From Torreya grandis (lineage: Eukaryota; Streptophyta; Pinopsida; Cupressales; Taxaceae): DNA of 64,000 nt. Shown here piece after piece: positions 10,645 to 22,914 of the stretch. The notes under the pieces were generated by a model. It did not search any database, had not been told where the DNA came from, and was given only the letters and a program-made list of their open reading frames with translations. Every line of letters begins with the position of its first letter. Position 1 is the stretch's first letter. The stretch spans positions 2,310,001 to 2,374,000 of the forward strand of contig JARHVA010000667.1 of assembly GCA_037957365.1 (NCBI GenBank). The letters run 5' to 3'. The translations under genes were made by a program, and so were the position numbers.

Positions 10645-12682
10645 GATTCTTCTTACTTCTTCTTCCAGGTCTTTGATGGTTCTATTTTATTTATCACTGG
10701 AGCTTTGAACTTTTGATCTTGTCTTACAAATTCAAAAACACTTCTACAATAGCGTGTTATATGTCCATAGTTGTTGCACTTGTAACAAACTATAGCTTCA
10801 TCAAAGTTTGATAAGGGAGCAAACGAGTTGTAGTCTCTGTTCGAAGTTCCATAGGTTCCTTTGTTTCTGCTCCTGACTTCAATATCCTTGGCTCTCTTTC
10901 TAAAATCTAATTTCTTATGACGAAAATGATTGTAATAATAACAATATCCATCAAAATAATTACTAAACCTGGTTTTATTTGCATATCTTGGAGCAAATGG
11001 TCTTCTAAAGTTTTGTTCTCCTTTGCTTTCTTTGTTGATAGCGCTGGTTTTTGTATTCTGGGCTTCTTCCTTCTTGGTCTCCTTTTTCACTGGTTCCTTA
11101 AGAGTTTCAACATAGCTCTTAGCTTTCTCTTTTGCCTTCTCATATCCAATGCCTAACTTATTAGATGGTGATCTTTGATTCTCTAGAATCTTATTCAAAA
11201 CTTGAGTGCTTTTCTCAGATTTCAATTCACTTGCTATTTTAGAATTCGTCTTTTCTAGATCCCTTTTTAAAAAATCTATTTCAGATTCATACCTTTCACA
11301 GTCTTCTCCTTTCTTCTTTAGCTGATCCGTTAGATCTTCTTCAATTTTCTTTGCTTCTTCGATTTGGATTTTTAGATCAGCAATTACCTTGTTTGATTCC
11401 TCAAAACTTGTGATGTCTTCGCTTTGAAGTCTCGATTCTCTTCTTCATATTTTCAGAGTTGTAACTTTAGTTTCTGATTCTTCTTCTTAAATGCTTTTAT
11501 TTCTTCTAACGCGCAAATAATTTCTTCTTCAAGGTTCACTTCACCTTCTTCCATGTCTTCGTCTTCCTCTAAATTATCTTTGCTGGTGGTGGCATTTTCT
11601 TCTGTAGCCATGAACAGAATCTCTTCATTATCACTCTCAACATCACTTTCTTTGTTTTCTTCGGATGAGTTGCTATACCTCTTGGAGTATAGGCTTTTCT
11701 TTTGTTTCTCAAATCTTTGCTTGTCCTTGCTCGGCTTGAATCTCTTTTTGTACTTTGATTTGTTTCTCTTATCATCGCTATTTTCTTTATTTGGACATTT
11801 GGCTGCAAAATGACCAATTTTACCACAATTAAAGCATTTAAATGGTAACTTTCCTTTATATTTGCCCGATCATTTCTTTAGCTTCCGAATGAATAGAGCT
11901 TCATTTTCATCTTCTTCACTACTTGAATTTTCACTTGATTCTGGTTCTTTGATCTTCTCTTTCTTCGAGACCTTGAATGTGCTTCCTTCTTCGACTGTCT
12001 CTCAGATTCGGTTCTCATTTCGTAGGCCGTAAGAATTCCATGGAGCTCATCTATTTTCATCGTGTCTAAATCCTTCATTTCTTCAATGGTGGAGACCTTC
12101 GCATCAAATCTCAATGGTAGGGATCTTAGGACTTTTTGAACGATCACAGATTCTTCAATTTTCTCTCCGAGTCCTCGAATGACAAACAATCTCATCGACT
12201 CGAAGAAGATACCCAACAATGTTTTCATCATTCTTCATTTTTAAATTTTCAAATTGCCTCCGGTGGGTTTGGAGTTTTGCTTTTCTAACCTTACTATCAC
12301 CTTCATAAATAGTGTTGAGTTTATCCCAAATCTATTTTGTAGATTCACAATGCATAACCTTAACAAACTCATTTTCTGAAAGCCCGCATAAGATTGCATT
12401 CATAGCTTTCGCATTGTTCTCACTGGCCTTTTTTTCGGTGGCATCCGTTGGTGCAATTTGTGCCATTGTGTATCCTATTACCACTGCTTGCCAAATATCG
12501 AAACCTAGGGCCATCAAGTAAGTCTTCATTCTTATGCTCCAAAATGCGTAATTCATTCCATCGAACAAAGGAGCCTTGTTAGTGGAGAAACCATCTAGCA
12601 CTTGAGATCCTGCCATATGTGATTTCCAAGATCTACCTTCTAGCAGTTGTGCTAACACCGAAGGAACCGGCTCTGATACCAA
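10645..12682 (-). pseudogene. Copia gag with two CCHC zinc knuckles (broken)
   Basis: Gag forms the virus-like particle. The N-terminal part (12332-12682) has APLFDGMNYAFWSIRM, the usual copia gag start, and a middle block at 11878-12231 has VLRSLPLRFD. A first knuckle CFNCGKIGHFAAKC lies at 11795-11836 and a second CYKCNNYGHITRYC at 10746-10787. Between them is a long acidic and lysine-rich stretch that looks coiled-coil. At least three frame breaks (near 12300, 11860 and 11240-11450) disrupt it. Start codon choice is uncertain because the readable frame begins next to the primer site. Confidence 0.88.
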
Positions 12683-12683
12683 T
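12669..12683 (-). other. Copia primer binding site (Met tRNA)
   Basis: Minus strand ATTGGTATCAGAGCC, next to the 5' LTR; TGGTATCAGAGCC pairs with the 3' end of plant initiator tRNA-Met. Confidence 0.85.
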
Positions 12684-13548
12684 TGTTAAGCACAAGCTTA
12701 TACTGAGAGGGGGAGGTGAATCAGTATAAGATATTTTTTTGCTTTCGACTATTAATCTTAAATCAAAACCTTAAATTACTTCGCAATTAATATATTCAAA
12801 GCAATCAAAGAATACAATGCAAAACCACACAATGCAAATAGACACAGATTTACGTGGAAACCCTTTCGGGAGAAAACCACGGAGAAATTCTCTTAATATA
12901 AATATTCGTAGGCACCAACCTACTGGGGCACCAACCCCAAAAACAATTTTGTAGGCACCAACCTACAGGAGCACCAACCCCTTTCACCGAGCACCAACTC
13001 GGCAAGAGACACCAATCTCTTAAAAACAAAGGCACCAACCTTCTAAAAAAAATCACTCTTCTATCTCAAATTTGTTGTCAAAACAACGGATGATAGAACA
13101 CTTGCTTTATCTCCTTTAGATTCGATCTACACTTGAGTGTTTTCGTTGCTATACTCTTCCTTATACTTGCTAATTTTTTCTTTTTAATATTCTCACAAAA
13201 AATTGCCTTTAAAAATTCTGCTCTTCTTTTATATATCTTCCACTTTCGAATCTACTTTTTTGCCATTCGTTATGCACTTATTTATAACCCACGGAAAGCC
13301 ACAAATTAAGTTCGTGACTCTTCAAGTGAAAAGGTCCTTTCGAACGGTCACAACTCCTTCCAATAGGTCGGCCAAGGTTGACAATTCCGTTCACTTCTGT
13401 CGACATTTCCGTTCACTTCCGGCAACAATTCCGTTCACTTCCTTTGACATTTCCGTTCACTTCCGTCAACAATTCCGTTCATTTCCGGCAACAATTTCGT
13501 TCACTTCCGGCAATAGTTTCATTTGACATCAATGACAATATTCCAACA
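12684..13548 (-). mobile_element. Copia 5' LTR
   Basis: 865 bp, same termini and internal blocks as 6550-7378. It is preceded by the primer site and followed by the AAATG duplication. Confidence 0.95.
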
Positions 13549-13553
13549 AAATG

Positions 13554-15000
13554 ATCCCTCTTGCTGGATGCTAGTGATGTGCGCATCACATTGCCTCGCT
13601 GCCCCTTCATGCTCTCCTCTTTGATGCTTATCTTCCTCGTGCTCCGTACCTGAATCCTCAAGATCAGATTGCTGATCTGATTTCTCTGACTTAGAGTCCT
13701 CATAATATGCCCACATCACTCTATTATCTTTTCCTTTAGGTCTTAAGGGACAATCATGGTTTGCATCATAGGGCCCCTTGTAGTAGAAACATAACTTCTT
13801 TTTGCGCAAATCATTAAGTGTATCCCTATCTAGAGGTGCTGATTATTTGCCCTTAAAATCTAGTTTGTTCTTCTTTTTAGAAAAAGATTTATTGTCTCGA
13901 TATGAAGAAGATCCCTTTGATGAGTACTTGCTTTGCGGGGCTGCAAGTTCCATGCTCCTAGCCTTCTTCATTGCCTCATGAAGTGTGGGAGGATCAAATG
14001 CTTTAATCCATCCTCGCATAGGCTCCAATAACCCCTTAATGAATAGCACCACCAATCGTCTCTCTGAGATGTTGGGCACCATTGCTGATAGTTTTTGGAA
14101 GTCTCCAATATAGCTTTCCATACTACCAACTTGCTTGAGCTAGGCCAAATCCCTGAAGTATGATTCTGGATCCTTCCTATCGAAACGCTCAATCAATCTA
14201 TCCACAAACTCCTAGTAAGATGTGATCTGACTGTGTTGCAATGTAACTAGTCCATGATACCACCATTCATGTGCTCCTCCCTCTAGATGCAAAGTGGCAT
14301 ATTTGATAGCTTCCTCTTCTGTCAGGGGTCGAAGAGCCAAGAAGGTATCCAACTTATGAATCCATGACTGTGTAGTAGTCTTGTCACTGCCATCAAACAT
14401 GGGTATTGTAAGTTTATTAGTAGCATGTTGGAGTTCCTTATTCTGATTCCTAGGTCTTCTCTCTTGCCGAGACATATAGTAATCCATCCTTGACTGTACA
14501 AACCGATCAAAATGCATAAACCCTTGTGCTTCAGGTGTCAATTGCTGCCATTCATCATGGGCAGCCATGTATGCATCAGCATAGGTTGGATTCTCAACCT
14601 CTTCAATATTCTCCTCAGCTGGTTCATTTCTTAGGAATGTGGGCCGAGTAGGCCTATCTGCAATGCGGGAGGGTGCCTTCTGCACTCTTCGAGACCTAGC
14701 TACACTCCTATCATCTTCTTGGCCCTGACGCTGTTTTCAAGGTAAATTCAACTACTGCAAAGTATTTGCCAACTACTGTAAAGCCCCAACTACCTATTGC
14801 TGACCAACTCGTAAACCTCTCAGAGTGTCTGTCATTTCTTTGTCACCATTTCTATCATTGTCTCTTCCCTCATCTCTGTGTGGACCCACGTCTGCTCTGT
14901 CACCCATTTCATTCAAAGGCACCTCTGTAAATGGATCTTCTTGCCAATTCCCTTCCTGTTCTGCTCTTCTGCTGTTATAGTCCTTGTGATGACCTCTCAT
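13554..15000 (-). pseudogene. Element B gag (broken)
   Basis: Minus-strand frames: an N-terminal charged part (14794-15000), the capsid-like part with PMFDGSDKTTTQSWIHKLD, HLEGGAHEWWYHGL, ERRLVVLFIKGL and GWIKAFDPPTLHEAMK, and a C-terminal part (13554-13809) with a degenerate zinc knuckle. That knuckle reads CFYYKGPYDANHDC, the second cysteine being tyrosine. Stops separate the pieces (near 14210, 14140 and 13842). The sequence is clearly related to the gag of element A (35987-38113) and F (52709-54150). Confidence 0.88.
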
Positions 15001-15034
15001 GTGATATTTTGACCCTCCAAGATAGCAGGATCAG

Positions 15035-15048
15035 GGCTCTGATACCAC
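15035..15048 (-). other. Element B primer binding site (Met tRNA)
   Basis: Minus strand GTGGTATCAGAGCC abutting the 5' LTR; complementary to initiator tRNA-Met. Confidence 0.85.
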
Positions 15049-16556
15049 TGTAACAATCCTTGCCCAATCTGCGCTTAATTGTCTCAATTTGCTCCCTGGT
15101 AATTTTTGAAACACTTTGTAAGCAAAGTGCTTTTTGCTGGTTTTTGTCACAGTTTTGATGATTTGTTTGAATGACAATGGATTAAAGCTTCAAGTGTTTA
15201 TAGAACAATGCAAGAATGACAATGCTAAGTTCTAGATGCAAGAATGACTTCTTTTTTGTTCTTTTCTATGCAATTAGATGAATTTACAAAGCAAACTAAT
15301 CACCTATAGCCAATGGACATTTAGTCGATTAGTTGGCATGCAACCTACCATCTCAATTCAAATCTCAAAAGATAACTATAAATGACCAGCAACTTGTGAT
15401 TCTTATTTGTATTGATGATTTGATACAATGCTCCACTAGACTCGCCAAGACTCTTGGCATAAACAAGAATTACAATTATATGGTATGCTGGTATGAAGGA
15501 TGCACACCTCGAACTGCAAATATAAACTTATACTAAAGGATGGATGAATTGTATGCAATGAACCCTGATGGGATTCAGGTGCCCTTAAGAATAGATGGAG
15601 CAAGCAATTTCCAAGTGAAAGGATGATCTCCCAAGCCAAATCGATTTTTTCAAGCCAGCCACCCCTATTCTGATCTGATCTCAAATTTAAAATAATATGC
15701 AATGAATATGTGCTGTTTCAAGCAACTAATATCATCTCCATGCTCCAAGGAAGTGGGCGCACCAAGCCAAGCAAAAAATCGATGCAAATTGGAACCCCCA
15801 CAAGCAAAAACGTCCCTCCTAATGGCATCTTTCCTTGATTGTAAATATCTGATTTTTATATCAGATTTCTTTATAATGCAATCTGCTCTCTTAACCAAAG
15901 AAAATCGATGCCAAACTATATAGAAACCAACACCAAAAGATAGCTATGCAACCTCCACAAATTCACCAAATCGATGTCTCCAAAATTGGTCAATGGCCAT
16001 AAATTTTTCTCCAATTGAGATGACTGAAATATCACCTCCAAAATGCAACCCTTCAAGAGATATTTCACTCCCTCAGTTATGCTATCAATGAGAGTTATCG
16101 TTCCCAAAGACAAATCGATTCACTGCAGAAAACTCTAGGCTCCACCAGCATACCACAACAAAGACATCAAATCTCGATAACTTATACCAGCAATCCACAC
16201 CTCCCTTTATACTTTTTTTGGCTTTCCTTTATTTGGGAAGCTTTTAGAAACATCATAATATTTTATTATTATTTTTCTCTTTTAATATATTATATTTGCA
16301 CTTTAATATAAAATAATAAATTATAACATAAAGTACAAATATAACATCATCTTGTAACATGAGGTTTCTAAAAATAGAAACATTCTAATAAATCATTAAA
16401 AAACCTCCAGAATATGTCGAAACTTCCCCAAAGAAACCAACTGCCATTTGGGTAACTATGGAGAAGACCCTATAACCATGCCGTATTAGCCTACGAGGGC
16501 CACTGATAGGCTAATCATGTTGAAAGTACAATGTCTAACTAAAAGGGGACATTATA
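15049..16556 (-). mobile_element. Element B 5' LTR
   Basis: About 1508 bp, TGTAACAATCC to GGGGACATTATA. The final bases ATTATA correspond to ATTGCA at 455-460, so the terminal CA has mutated to TA. The AT-rich block and the final 450 bp match 1-460. Small frames inside are not genes. Confidence 0.9.
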
Positions 16557-16561
16557 GATTT

Positions 16562-17612
16562 TAACCTCAGATTCCAAAAAACATGGACTAGGATACCTGT
16601 GTTGATTAGGCCATCTCCTAAATATGCATTTTTGTACTATTTGAAAGCCCTTAATTCCGACATTAGTGTGATGATACAGTCAGTGGGTGGTACTAGTTTG
16701 TCGGATGCTTATGAGGTTGCAATTAAGGTTGAAAATAGTTTGATACACGCTGGTAAGCTTTCTCCAAGACCTCCAATGCCCATATTTTTAGAAATACGTT
16801 CTATACCATCCCCTCAAGTTCCTCAAATTTCATCTTTGGTGCCAATTCCAGCACGTCAAGTTCCTATTGCAGCCCCTACTAGTCAAGCTAGTGAGATAGG
16901 AGTGTTGAAAAGTTTGCTACATTCTTTTGGAAATGAAATGGTACAGTTCAAAAGACAACAATTTTAGTCAAATAAGCCCTATCAACAGCAAAATCAGAAC
17001 ACTTATCAGTGCTTCAAAGATCAAAGGCCTCCTTATCAGGGTTTCAGAGAAAATAGAGCTCCTTATCAAGCACAAGGAGCCATAACTCTAGCTAAGCCAT
17101 ATGTTGTTCTTGATCCGAATGCTCCTTCCACTTTAAAAGCCATTGTCCCAACCCCACTTCAAAATAATTTGGTGCAGCATTCAGGGTCAAATCTCAATGA
17201 TGCTCAAAACCAAGCCTTGGTATCATAAAACATCACCATGCCACAGATGACACAAGAAGAGTTCTCTTTTCAAGGAGGTCAATATCAAAATACAATTTTG
17301 ACATCACAAGGAAAGACTCATCAAGTTCAAGGGTAGCTTGATGCTATTAATATAAATTGGCAGGTAGATGATCATGTTGCTTTAACTCAGGATGTTAAAA
17401 CTAATGATTCAAGTGGTCAAGTTGCAGCTATAACCTATCAGAGAACTAAAAAAAGAGTTGTTGATAAAGCCCAAGCGGTAGCAAATACTTTAAGTACTCT
17501 TAGTATTGTAGCTAAAAGTACAAAAAAGCAGCTAGCTGTCCCCACAGCCCAAAAAAATCAGAATATAGAAGTTAGTAAAGTACAACAAATACCTTTAATT
17601 CATGAGTAGCAA
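16562..17612 (+). pseudogene. Element C gag (5' truncated by element B)
   Basis: The frame contains FLYYLKALNSDISVMIQ, GGTSLSDAYEVAIKVENSLI and IFLEIRSI, typical of the C-terminal half of Tat/Athila gag. It is followed by a Gln-rich stretch with YQ repeats (16970-17060). In-frame stops lie at about 16965, 17227, 17335 and 17608, with the protease frame continuing in the same phase. Its start is missing because B splits it. Confidence 0.7.
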
Positions 17613-18128
17613 GTGCCTCAAAAAGTGCAATCAAAAGTTAGTGCATCTCAGTTCAGTATTGAAGATCAAATGAAGAAGTCTAACATCATCATTAGCATGT
17701 GGGATTCTCTTTCAATTCCAGGGCAAAATGATAAACTCATTCAAGAACATTCAACTCTTGAATTGTCTCCAAAACCGGTTGAGAAAGAAGGTGTTGTCTT
17801 GACAAATTCGGATCAGCCAACTAAGCAACAGGTACAACAAGGAGATAGGATATCAAAGGTGGGCAAAACTGAGGTAAAATCAAAGAAAACTCTTTTTTAT
17901 CTTTCTTTGATAGTGGGTGATACTTTGGTTCATAATTATATGGTGGATAGTGGAGCTAGTAGTACAGTAATGCCCAAAAATATTGCAGATAAGCTCGGCC
18001 TTGTTTATAAGCCAAATACTAAAAGGGTATTGCAGTTGGATGGTTCACTAGCAAAGACGGTAGGCATTATCAAAGATTTAAAATTGACATTAAATGTTTG
18101 TCCTAAGTTACTATTCAACAAGATGTAG
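17613..18128 (+). pseudogene. Element C aspartic protease
   Basis: 172 codons, in phase with gag. The motif YMVDSGASSTVMPK (D-S-G-A) near residue 110 is the aspartic protease active site, followed by LGLVYKPNTKRVLQLDGS. The leading 100 residues are a polar linker. It would cleave the polyprotein. The frame ends at TAG after LLFNKM, and the next domain is in another phase. Confidence 0.85.
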
Positions 18129-18283
18129 TGGTGGACTTGCCTCCTTATTTTGCTATTTGCCTTTCAAGGGACTTCACCTCAGAGATTGGGGGATATTTAT
18201 AAGCTAATTGGACTTATTTGTTGTTTAGAACTAGGTATGGTACAAAGGTAACAATTCATTAAGAGCCTATTGCATGTTTTCAT

Positions 18284-18960
18284 ATGGAGCCATATATGCC
18301 TAGTGTTGTGAATACTAACGGTATCATCTTAGATGAAAAATTACAAACTAGTGATGTAAAAAAGGACTCATCTTTGAATGGAGTTCCAAATTTGTTTCTT
18401 GATGAGTGGGCTTCTACCTTGCATGAGCATGATCCCTACAAGTTGATTGAAGAGGAAGGTCTTGGTGTGTATTGTCTTCATGAGAATGATGCACCAATTC
18501 CATCCATGGTCAAAGAAGACGAATCTAATGAAGGCTTGTGGCAATTGTATTTTGATGGATCAAAAAATAAGCATGGAACCAGAGCTGGAATGATGTTAAT
18601 TTCTCCTACAAAACAAAGGTATTTCTCCTCTATTAAATTTTAGTTTGGTTGTTCAAACAATGTTGCTAAATATGAAGCATTAGTTCACGGTTTGCAGTGG
18701 GCTAAAAAGATGAAAGTCAATTGTTTGCAAGTGTTTGGAGATAGTGAACTTGTAGTCCACCAAGTACGAGGTTTGAATGTATACAAGAATTTGTTGTTTA
18801 AATTTTACAAACACAAAGTTTGAGATTTACTTGAAGATTTTCAGGATTTTAATATTTAAGAAATACCAAGAGATAGGAATAAACATGCTGATAGATTGGC
18901 TGCTGTTGGGGCACAGTTTAACATTCCAGCGGATGTAAAAAGTGACAATTTTTAGTCACA
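18284..18960 (+). pseudogene. Element C archaeal-type RNase H domain, placed before RT
   Basis: From about 18536 the frame reads LWQLYFDGSKNKHGTRAG (first Asp at codon 18554), NNVAKYEALVHGL (Glu near 18674), LQVFGDSELVVHQV (Asp) and PRDRNKHADRLA (last acidic residue). These are the four acidic positions and spacing of archaeal/plant-type RNase H as found in Tat elements. Stops at 18641, near 18822, 18858 and 18954 break it. The preceding 85 residues are a linker. A second, classical RNase H follows the reverse transcriptase. Presence of the domain is well supported; its function in this copy is lost. Confidence 0.82.
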
Positions 18961-18988
18961 TATAAAGGTAGTTGTAAGGCCTTTTGTT

Positions 18989-20040
18989 TTGGATAACCAT
19001 GAGAATTGGCAGGTGTTTGAAAATGACAATCAAATTGTGAGATTTTTGCAGAAAGTTGAGTTTTTTTCAAAAAATCAGTCAAAACACTTACAACAGTATG
19101 GTGATCAGATTGTACAACTAAAAACGAATAGACTACCCAAGGGATTGGTCACTTTGAAAATATTGTCAATGGATGATGAGCTAAAGAAAGAGAAATCATC
19201 CTTGTCAACAAAGGAAGAGAACTATGCCAATGTAGAGATTGCAGCTAGTAAAATTTTGAAATTAGGCAAGATATGCACTCCACAAAAAAAAGTTTTCATT
19301 GATTTATGCACAAGTTTTGCTGATATATTTGCATGGCAGTATAGTGATCTCAAATATTTTGATCCAAGTTTGGCTCAACACACCATTGAGTTAGAGGAGG
19401 AAACTAAACCAGTGAGACAAAGACAAAGGCCAATCAATCCAAAGCTTGAGCCTTTGATGAGCGCTGAGCTTTACAAGCTCATAGAATCAACTATTATATT
19501 TCCAATCAAACACTCAACTTGGGTGGCGAATCTTGTTTCAGTATGGAAAAAGAATGGTGAGATTTGTTTGTGTTGATTTCCGTAATTTAAACAGGGCTTC
19601 GCTTAAAGACCACTATCCATTGCTATCAATGGAACAAATTTTACAGCTTGTTGCAGGTTTAGAGAGGTTTTTCTTGTTGGATGGATATAGTGGTTACAAT
19701 CAAATTTTGGTCAAAGAAGAGGACCAATTCAAGACAACCTTCACAACTAAGTGGGGGACATTTGCATACAAAAAGATGCCATTCGGTTTGTCTAATGCTG
19801 GAGCAATCTTTCAGAAAGCCGTGGATATGGCCTTCCAAGGCCTTCTTAATAGTTTTGTGCTTGTTTATTTGATGATATAACAGTGTTTTCAAAGAATTCA
19901 GAAGATCACATGGTTCATTTCAAGCAAGTTTTTAAAAGATGTAGGCAATTTGAGATATCTTTAAATCCTAAAAAGTGTGTATTTTCAGTTCATGAAAGTA
20001 AGCTTCTTGGACATGTTGTTTCAAAGCATGGTTTAAACAT
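18989..20040 (+). pseudogene. Element C reverse transcriptase (three phases)
   Basis: Starts with a linker (18989-19370), then AQHTIELEEETKPVRQRQR, which marks the start of Ty3 reverse transcriptase. The core reads VCVDFRNLNRASLKDHYPL, FFLLDGYSGYNQI, KMPFGLSNAGAIFQKA and VLVY before a one-base loss that destroys the catalytic YxDD box near 19868. The frame shifts near 19560 and back near 19875 (VFSKNSEDHMVHF, LLGHVVSKHGL). These breaks show it cannot yield active enzyme. Confidence 0.9.
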
Positions 20041-20740
20041 AGATTCTGAAAGGATTCAATCCATTCTTGCACTCTCCTTGCCTAAGCACAAAAAGGCTTT
20101 GCAAAGTTTCTTTGGAAAAATCAACTTTATAAGGACATACATTTTAGATTTCGCTACTGTAGCTAAACCACTTACAGCCATGCTAAGGAAAAATCAGAAC
20201 TTCAGCTAGTCCAAAGAGGGAGTAAAAGAGTTTGAAGATGCTAAGCAAGCGATAGCAAGTGCTCCTACACTTTTAAATCCAGATTTTATGAAAGATTTAA
20301 TTCTGTATACGTATGCTAATGTGGACACCATTTCAGGCATTCTTATGCAGTAGAATCATGAAGATTTGGAGCAGCTAATAGCTTTTTACAGCCAAAGCTT
20401 GGAGAAGTATGAAACAAGGTATTCTTTTGTTGAAAAACATGTCCTTTCAGTTATAAGATCTCTAAAGAAATTTAGGCACTTGTTTAATAATAAAATACAT
20501 CTAATGGTTGCTCATCCAAGCATCAAAGAATTTCTTCTGAACGAAGACATAAATGAGAAGAGAGGTGGTTGGATAACTAAAGTAATGGAATATGACGTAG
20601 AGATTAAGGTTACAAAGATGGTTAGAGGCAAAGGACTTTGTGAGCATCTAGCTCAGGACTTGCAAGAAGCTAATGAAGTTGTTTTAGTGTCAAATGATGA
20701 TGAGATTGTTGCTATTCACACCTCACCTTCTAGTTGGTTC
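20041..20740 (+). pseudogene. Element C classical RNase H (degenerate)
   Basis: Follows directly from the reverse transcriptase: FGKINFIRTYI, then YTYANVDTISGILMQ, SLEKYETRYSFVEKHVLSVI and KFRHLFNNKIHLMVAHPSIK. The first block lacks the usual catalytic aspartate (YTYA), which is known to happen in Tat elements that have a second RNase H. Stops at about 20207 and 20351. Confidence 0.8.
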
Positions 20741-21859
20741 CGTGATTTGGTAAGCTATTTACAAAATGATATTTACCCTTCTCACCTAAGTGCTTCAAAA
20801 AGAAGGTATTTCAGATTGCAATCAATTCCATTCATGTTCATTGATGGGGTTTTGTTAAAAAAGGATATTAATGGAATGCTACTAAGGTGTGTAGAACCAA
20901 GCCAAACTCAAAGATTACGTGAAGAATTCCATGATGGACATGGACACTTTTCTGCAAGAACTACAACACTTAAAATCATGAGAGGTGGGTATTATTGGCC
21001 TACTATATTTGCCGATTGCCATACATGGGTTAGGAAGTGCAAACAATGTGCTATGCTTGTAGGAAAAGTTAAACTTGCAGCCTTGCCCCTTCAGCGAATT
21101 GCAGTGGATCAGCGTTTTGTCTAGTGGGGATTGGCTTTTAGTGGTCTCATTAATCCTCCTTTGAGTTCAGGGCATAAGTGGATTCTAACAGCTATGGATT
21201 ACTTCACACGTTGGACGGAAGCAATTGCATTGAAAGAAGCAAACGAAACTAACGTTCTTGATTTCTATGAAGGTTTGCTTACCAGGTTTGGAGTTTCGTC
21301 AACCATTATTTCTGACAATGCAATGGCTTTTGTGGGATCTAGAATCAACCAATGGGATGTCCAACACGGAGTTTATCTCAGCACTTCATTGAACTATTAT
21401 CCACAAAGAAATGGCCTTGTTGAATCTACAAATAAGAACCTCTTAAGGATCATACGAAGGACTATTGAAGACAATCAGAGGTCATGGCATCTCAAGTTGA
21501 AGTCAGCTCTTTGGGTTGATAGGATCACCTATAAGAGGTCAATAGCCAACTCTCCATACAAGCTAGTATATGGTAAGAAAGCAACGTTACCTATTTCTCT
21601 TGAGTTTTCAGCTTTAGAAATAATGCATCAGCGTGAGTTGTTGGAGAATGAGCCTATGAAAATTAGGTATGCAGAGCTTATGGAGTTGGAAGAGACAAGA
21701 AATCAATCCATGCTAGCCATGGAAAGCCATCAGGCACAGGTGAAAAGAATGTTTGACAAAGGAGCTTCCTCACGAAGCTTCAATGAAGGAGATTTGGTCC
21801 TCAAGTGGGATGAGGATCAAGCCAAACCAGGAAGGCATACGAAGTTTGATTCCCTGTGA
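20741..21859 (+). pseudogene. Element C integrase
   Basis: Zinc-binding part with FHDGHGHF and CKQCAML near 20930-21060. In the catalytic core the first aspartate is missing: the block reads GLAFSGLINPP. The second is present in IISDNAMAF and the glutamate in GLVESTNKN, 35 residues later. The C-terminal part holds SFNEGDLVLKWDEDQAKPGRHTKFD, the usual GPY-like end of Tat integrases, and there is no chromodomain. One TAG at 21122 splits the frame between VDQRFV and the core. The frame ends at 21859. Confidence 0.9.
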
Positions 21860-22265
21860 AGTGGCCCATACACAATCCCCAACTGCAAATCCCACAATGC
21901 CTTCCAACTTGCCACGATGGATGGCCAAGAGCTTCCAATCCCAGTTAATGGGATACATCTGAAACATTGTTATTGAAGAGCAGAGCTCTATGTACATAGT
22001 TTGTTTTATTTCCTCCAAGTGCTATTCAAGCACAATAGTTTGCTTCAGTTTTGTTCAATAAGTGCTTGTTTGCACATTTGCTTCTTAGTTAGTTTTTCTG
22101 CTTTCATATTTTTCCCTTCTTATTTTGAGGGAGAAAGGTTACTTTAGCCAAGGTTAGGAGATTTTCAGTCAAAAATTAGGTTTACCATTTGGGAGTTCGA
22201 ATAGAATCTATATGGTTTGAGTTCTCTAGCATAACATGCATGCTTCCCAGTTGAGTCGCCAAAAA
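21860..22265 (+). other. Element C 3' untranslated stretch and LTR-adjacent motif
   Basis: No frame of note. The last 30 bases (GCATGCTTCCC, then GAGTCGCCAAAAA) precede the LTR. Element D has a very similar string before its 3' LTR (27250-27275 minus: GCATGCTTCCC, then GAGTCACCAATT), so this motif probably holds the plus-strand primer, though it is not purine-rich. Confidence 0.5.
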
Positions 22266-22914
22266 TGTTGGCAATTTTGCCCCACAGGGCAAATTGTCAC
22301 CCCTACTATTCGAAACTTGCCTACAACGGTCTAATTCCCTTTTCAGCTGGTCAATCTATAGTCTAAAGGAATGAATAAGTTGATATGTGAACAATAAAAT
22401 ATCAAATGCAGCCATGGTGAGTAGTGGTTTAGAAGCATGAACAAAGAGAACCTACAGCAAAGGTATTAAGTGCAGTCATGGTGAAGACCTACAGCAATGT
22501 TAGACAATCAAGCATGATCCAAGGGCAAAACGCCTACAGCCACCATATAGAGCATGCAGTCTGTTTGAAAGCAAGACACCTACAACAGGTTCGAAAAGTT
22601 TATTTCTTTGCTAAATGTCACCAACAACGAAGATCTACAAGCCCGAATTCTTTCGGGCTATGAGAGGACAATCTTCTTTGGACTTTTTTGTTCGGGAGAA
22701 AAGTTTTTTCAAAAGGACTTAAGAAAAAGTTCGAGTGAATTTCTAAGTGGCAGTTATCAAGGTTGATTTCCTTCGGACTTTTTGTCCAAAGGAAATCAAA
22801 GGGGCTTTCGACTTTTTTTTTTCGCAAAAATAAAGGGCCATGAGAAGACTCGAACATGTTTTCCAAAAGGCGAGAGAAGGACAAAAATTCGAGAGAATGC
22901 ATATTTCAAGGACT

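Larger units (their letters stand above)
6550..13548 (-). mobile_element. Ty1/copia LTR retrotransposon, complete but disabled
   Basis: LTRs at 6550-7378 and 12684-13548 bound a 7.0-kb element flanked by perfect 5-bp duplications AAATG (6545-6549 and 13549-13553). Order on the minus strand: primer site for Met tRNA, gag with two zinc knuckles, protease, integrase, reverse transcriptase, RNase H, purine tract. Integrase ahead of reverse transcriptase defines copia. Two knuckles and a long coiled-coil gag recall the SIRE/Maximus group, but no env-like frame is seen, so the clade is open. Stops and frameshifts in gag, integrase and RT show it is inactive. Confidence 0.96.
1..16556 (-). mobile_element. 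Element B: Ty3/gypsy chromovirus, nested host of two insertions
   Basis: A minus-strand LTR retrotransposon read from right to left: right LTR (15049-16556), Met primer site, gag, protease, reverse transcriptase, RNase H, integrase with chromodomain, polypurine tract and left LTR (1-460, cut by the window edge). The order RT-RNase H-IN and the C-terminal chromodomain define a Ty3 chromovirus. It is interrupted by a solo LTR (2599-5394) and a copia element (6550-13548); without them it would be about 7.8 kb, a usual size. Five bases after the right LTR (GATTT, 16557-16561) are the candidate target duplication; the other copy lies outside the window. The coding parts hold many stops and frameshifts, so it is a dead copy. 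Confidence 0.93.

Noticed and set aside
15035..15048. tRNA gene at the Met-like sequence GTGGTATCAGAGCC (also at 38131, 44304, 59192)
   Set aside because: Only the short 3'-end complement is present, next to LTRs; there is no cloverleaf. These are primer sites.
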